Shown one piece after another: positions 61,575 to 64,000 of a stretch of 64,000 bases of DNA (its first letter is position 1; each line of letters begins with the position of its first letter). This DNA comes from Gammaproteobacteria bacterium (GTDB lineage Bacteria > Pseudomonadota > Gammaproteobacteria > Steroidobacterales > Steroidobacteraceae). A model generated the notes under the pieces. It made no database searches. It was not told the origin of the DNA and worked only from the letters and a program-made list of their open reading frames with translations. The DNA is taken from the NCBI GenBank assembly GCA_028293725.1, contig JAQGOE010000239.1, forward strand, positions 12,773 through 76,772. Direction: 5' to 3'. The position numbers and the translations under genes are program-made.

Positions 61575-63728
61575 CTACTGAGGTGGCAGCTCGAATCGGA
61601 TGGCCGTACGGACGGGAACCTCGACAGGTGCGCCGTTCGCGACCACCGGCTCGTAGTGCCAGTGCTTCACGGCCTGCATGGCCGCGTGATCGAAGACGCC
61701 CGGCGGCGTTGCTTCGACCACCCGAACGTCACGCGGGTCGCCGTTCGTGTCTACGATGTATTCAATGGTGACAGAGCCGCTTACGCGTTGCGTGAGCGCC
61801 TTCGACGGGAACTCAGGTGGCACGTATTTCAGCCGCTTCAGATTGGCGGCCAGCTGCGCGGGGGTCAATCCCGAGGCCGCCGCGGCGCTCCGGGTCGGGC
61901 CGCCCGTGGCCGGTCTCGGCACGGCTACCGTCTGTTGGACCGCCAGGATGTCTTTCGGATCCGCGCCCCAACGCTTGGCTTGCGCCAGATCGGGATCGGC
62001 CAGCATCGGCTTGCCGGACAGCTCTGACTGGCGGGCGCGGTCGAGGAGCTTTGCCGCCAGATCGTGGCTCACCTGCGTGAACGCCGGGTTGGCGGCATCG
62101 GTCGACTGAAGTTGGGTCAGGTAGAACGCGGCGCTGTCGTTCGCCGGATCGGTGAGCTTGCCGTCACGGATGCGATCGCGCGCCGTCTGGGCGAGCCGAT
62201 CGATTTCCGCTTGCACGGCTTTCTGCCGCACGGAGGCCTGATCACGCTGGAAGGAAGCGATCTCGGTGGCGCTCACGCCGCCCGCGCGAGCTTCGGCGAG
62301 CCAACGGTCCACTTCCGGAGTGCTCTTCGCGGCGGCGGCTTCACGCGCTTTTCGCATGTAGGCGGCGTCCAACTCGCGGACAGCGCGCTGAGTTATCGGG
62401 TTCGACGGCGCGCTTTCGTGCAGCTGCTGTACGTAAGTCTTGGCGTCATCGTCCGCCGGATCTACCAGCTTGCCGTCGCGAATGCGGTCGGAAACGAGGT
62501 TCGCGAGACGCTGTACCTTGGCATCTTCCTGGCGGCGGCCAATGTCTGTACGCCACTTCGTGAGCTGATCGGGAGGAATGTTAGCTGACTGCTGCGCCTG
62601 GCGCACCAGTGCGGACGCGCGGTCGACATTACCGTCCGCCAGCGCCTTGTTGATCTGCGCCGTGGTGAGCTTCAACTCATCTGGGGGGACGCGCGCGTCA
62701 TTCAGGGCAGCGACCTTCAGATTCGCGAGAGCGAGGGATGCGTCGTCGAATTTTCCAGCGTTCATTGACTCGTCAAAGCGGGAAGCGGCGACGCCCGCTA
62801 CACGCTGCAAACCGTCTTTCGCTTCGCCGTTGTTCGGGTCGGCAGCGGCGGCGGAACGGTAATACAACAGTGCGTTGTCGCCGATCGGCTCGAGGTAACG
62901 CCGCTCGCGCATGGCCAGACGCGCCTTTTCGAGAAGCTCGTCGACCTTACCGTTGACGATGCTGGTATCGACGGCGGGGGTCACTTCGGTGCTCGTATCG
63001 TCGGTAGCTGCAGCGCCCGCGGCGGCCGCCGGAGCGGGAGCCGCTGCTTTCGGCGTGTTGACGACGGGCGGCGGTGCCGCTCCCTTGTCCTTATTCAGAA
63101 ACCAATAACCGCCACCCACGGCCGCGACGGCGACGACGCCGAGAGCGGCGAACAGAGGGGCCTTGCTCTTCTCGCGCTCGGGAGGCGGAGCGGAGGACCC
63201 ACCGTCCAGACGGGGTTGGAATGATTCGACCGTCATGCCCGGATTGGCGCGCGCGGTGGCTTTCTTGGCGACCGCGTCGGTCATAGCGGCATCGAGGACC
63301 GCGCCCGTCTTGCGCTTGTCGATCGGAATGGGCAGCACGGCAAAGACATTCGAGCCCTTCACCGCGGCGCTGATCTGCTTCTCGGCTTCGGCGGTGGCAA
63401 ACACGAGCACTACGGCGTGCGGTGCCTGCGTGTGCGCCTGCTCGACATCCGCGCGAACATCGAGGAGGTCGCGGGTGTCGACTACCAACACCTGACCGCG
63501 CTTGGTGCTCACCAGGAATTCGAGTGCTCCCGCGATCGAATCGACGGGCCGGACGGACGCTTGTCCGCCGAGCGCTTCGCCTATTTCGAGCAGGAAATCG
63601 TCGCGAGTTGTGATCGCGGTGAGATCCACCGCGGGCCTGTTGGTCGATGCGGGCGGGTTGCCGGTGGAACTAGCCGTGCCGGCCCCTGTCTCATGACCCC
63701 GAGAGGCGTTTGATGCTGGACTTGCCAC
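61575..63728 (-). CDS. TonB-family protein with receiver-like N-terminus and helical repeats
   Basis: 717 residues from a GTG preceded by GGAG 9 bases ahead. N-terminal 140 residues resemble a degenerate receiver (VDLTAITTRDDFLLEIGEAL, GQVLVVDTRDLLDVRADV, AVLPIPIDKRKTG). One membrane helix (APLFAALGVVAVAAVGGGYW) and Pro/Ala linker, then helical repeats (DRIRDGKLVDPADDDAKTYV and its near copy DRIRDGKLTDPANDSAAFYL), and a C-terminal TonB domain (YVPPEFPSKALTQRVSGSV, HWHYEPVVANGAPVEVPVR). Likely joins inner-membrane signalling to the envelope. Confidence 0.82.
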   Translation of the reverse strand: MASPASNASRGHETGAGTASSTGNPPASTNRPAVDLTAITTRDDFLLEIGEALGGQASVRPVDSIAGALEFLVSTKRGQVLVVDTRDLLDVRADVEQAHTQAPHAVVLVFATAEAEKQISAAVKGSNVFAVLPIPIDKRKTGAVLDAAMTDAVAKKATARANPGMTVESFQPRLDGGSSAPPPEREKSKAPLFAALGVVAVAAVGGGYWFLNKDKGAAPPPVVNTPKAAAPAPAAAAGAAATDDTSTEVTPAVDTSIVNGKVDELLEKARLAMRERRYLEPIGDNALLYYRSAAAADPNNGEAKDGLQRVAGVAASRFDESMNAGKFDDASLALANLKVAALNDARVPPDELKLTTAQINKALADGNVDRASALVRQAQQSANIPPDQLTKWRTDIGRRQEDAKVQRLANLVSDRIRDGKLVDPADDDAKTYVQQLHESAPSNPITQRAVRELDAAYMRKAREAAAAKSTPEVDRWLAEARAGGVSATEIASFQRDQASVRQKAVQAEIDRLAQTARDRIRDGKLTDPANDSAAFYLTQLQSTDAANPAFTQVSHDLAAKLLDRARQSELSGKPMLADPDLAQAKRWGADPKDILAVQQTVAVPRPATGGPTRSAAAASGLTPAQLAANLKRLKYVPPEFPSKALTQRVSGSVTIEYIVDTNGDPRDVRVVEATPPGVFDHAAMQAVKHWHYEPVVANGAPVEVPVRTAIRFELPPQ

Positions 63729-64000
63729 TTAACCTGTCTCCATCCTTAAAGGGGCCCGGAACCGAGCAGCGTGCGGGCGGCGGATCGTGCGGTCCGGCTC
63801 GCTGAAGTAACGCGCGGAAAAGACTGAGTCTGCAGCATATGCGGCTGCTGTTACACCGCAGTGCGACAGTTCACAATAATGACAGGCCAGCGTCGCCCTG
63901 TGGCGACGCGAGGACGAAAGTCGGCACAACGCCGCGGTTTTTCGGACGGCGCAGGCGCAACTTCGCCCACTAGTCGGACAATGACCTCCCCCACGACTGC
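63729..64000. other. Upstream of the TonB-family gene, no gene seen
   Basis: About 270 bases to the window edge with no convincing frame. It should carry the promoter of the minus-strand TonB-kinase-cheX run. Confidence 0.4.

Overview
The window is GC-rich, densely coded DNA from a free-living Gram-negative bacterium. Outer-membrane-type lipoproteins, a TonB-family protein, two UrcA-family proteins, CreD, YaeQ and CPXCG proteins suggest a gammaproteobacterium, perhaps near Steroidobacteraceae or Xanthomonadales. That placement is inference; no rRNA or tRNA gene is present to test it.

Left part (1-20.9 kb), ordinary chromosome. It opens with the 3' end of a GH3 glycosidase, an MFS carrier, a ParB-like protein, a MATE exporter, an FMN reductase, an ElyC/SanA/YdcF protein, a rhomboid protease and a GumN/lipoprotein/SEC-C gene run. 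A uronate catabolism block follows: eda, kdgK, uxuB, a LacI-type regulator and uxaC. The sequence TGACACCGGT recurs at the starts of uxuB and uxaC and is a likely operator. Mannonate dehydratase (uxuA) is absent. Then comes a large fusion protein: winged helix, membrane segment, SUMF1-like domain and alpha/beta hydrolase.

Accessory region (about 21-31 kb and 39.8-42.7 kb). It holds two displaced RHS toxin tips, each followed by a candidate immunity gene. It also holds a family of four ORF6N genes or remnants (two intact, one fused to a MazF-like tail, one decayed) with shared flanking repeats, small Cys-rich and unknown genes, a TIR-domain gene with an NDT-like C-terminus, and chimeric gene scraps. 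The most striking signal is in the ORF6N family. Three copies carry a different-sequence palindrome in exactly the same place, and in the two intact genes its centre falls on the first base of codon 75.

Middle (31-50 kb), mixed housekeeping and small genes: CPXCG, DUF2868, DUF885, creD, aqpZ, an overlapping VOC-ArsR-SRPBCC operon with an AT-rich palindromic operator, a zinc-ribbon/OB-fold membrane protein, yaeQ, an LD-carboxypeptidase and a HAD-HerA-like ATPase fusion. A 164-bp foldback element lies after aqpZ, and half of it recurs at the end of the HAD-ATPase gene.

Right end (50-64 kb). A complete kdpFABCDE potassium-uptake operon is preceded by a 30-codon membrane ORF. Facing it are cheX, a CheY-like regulator, a membrane CheA-like kinase and a TonB-family protein, all on the minus strand.
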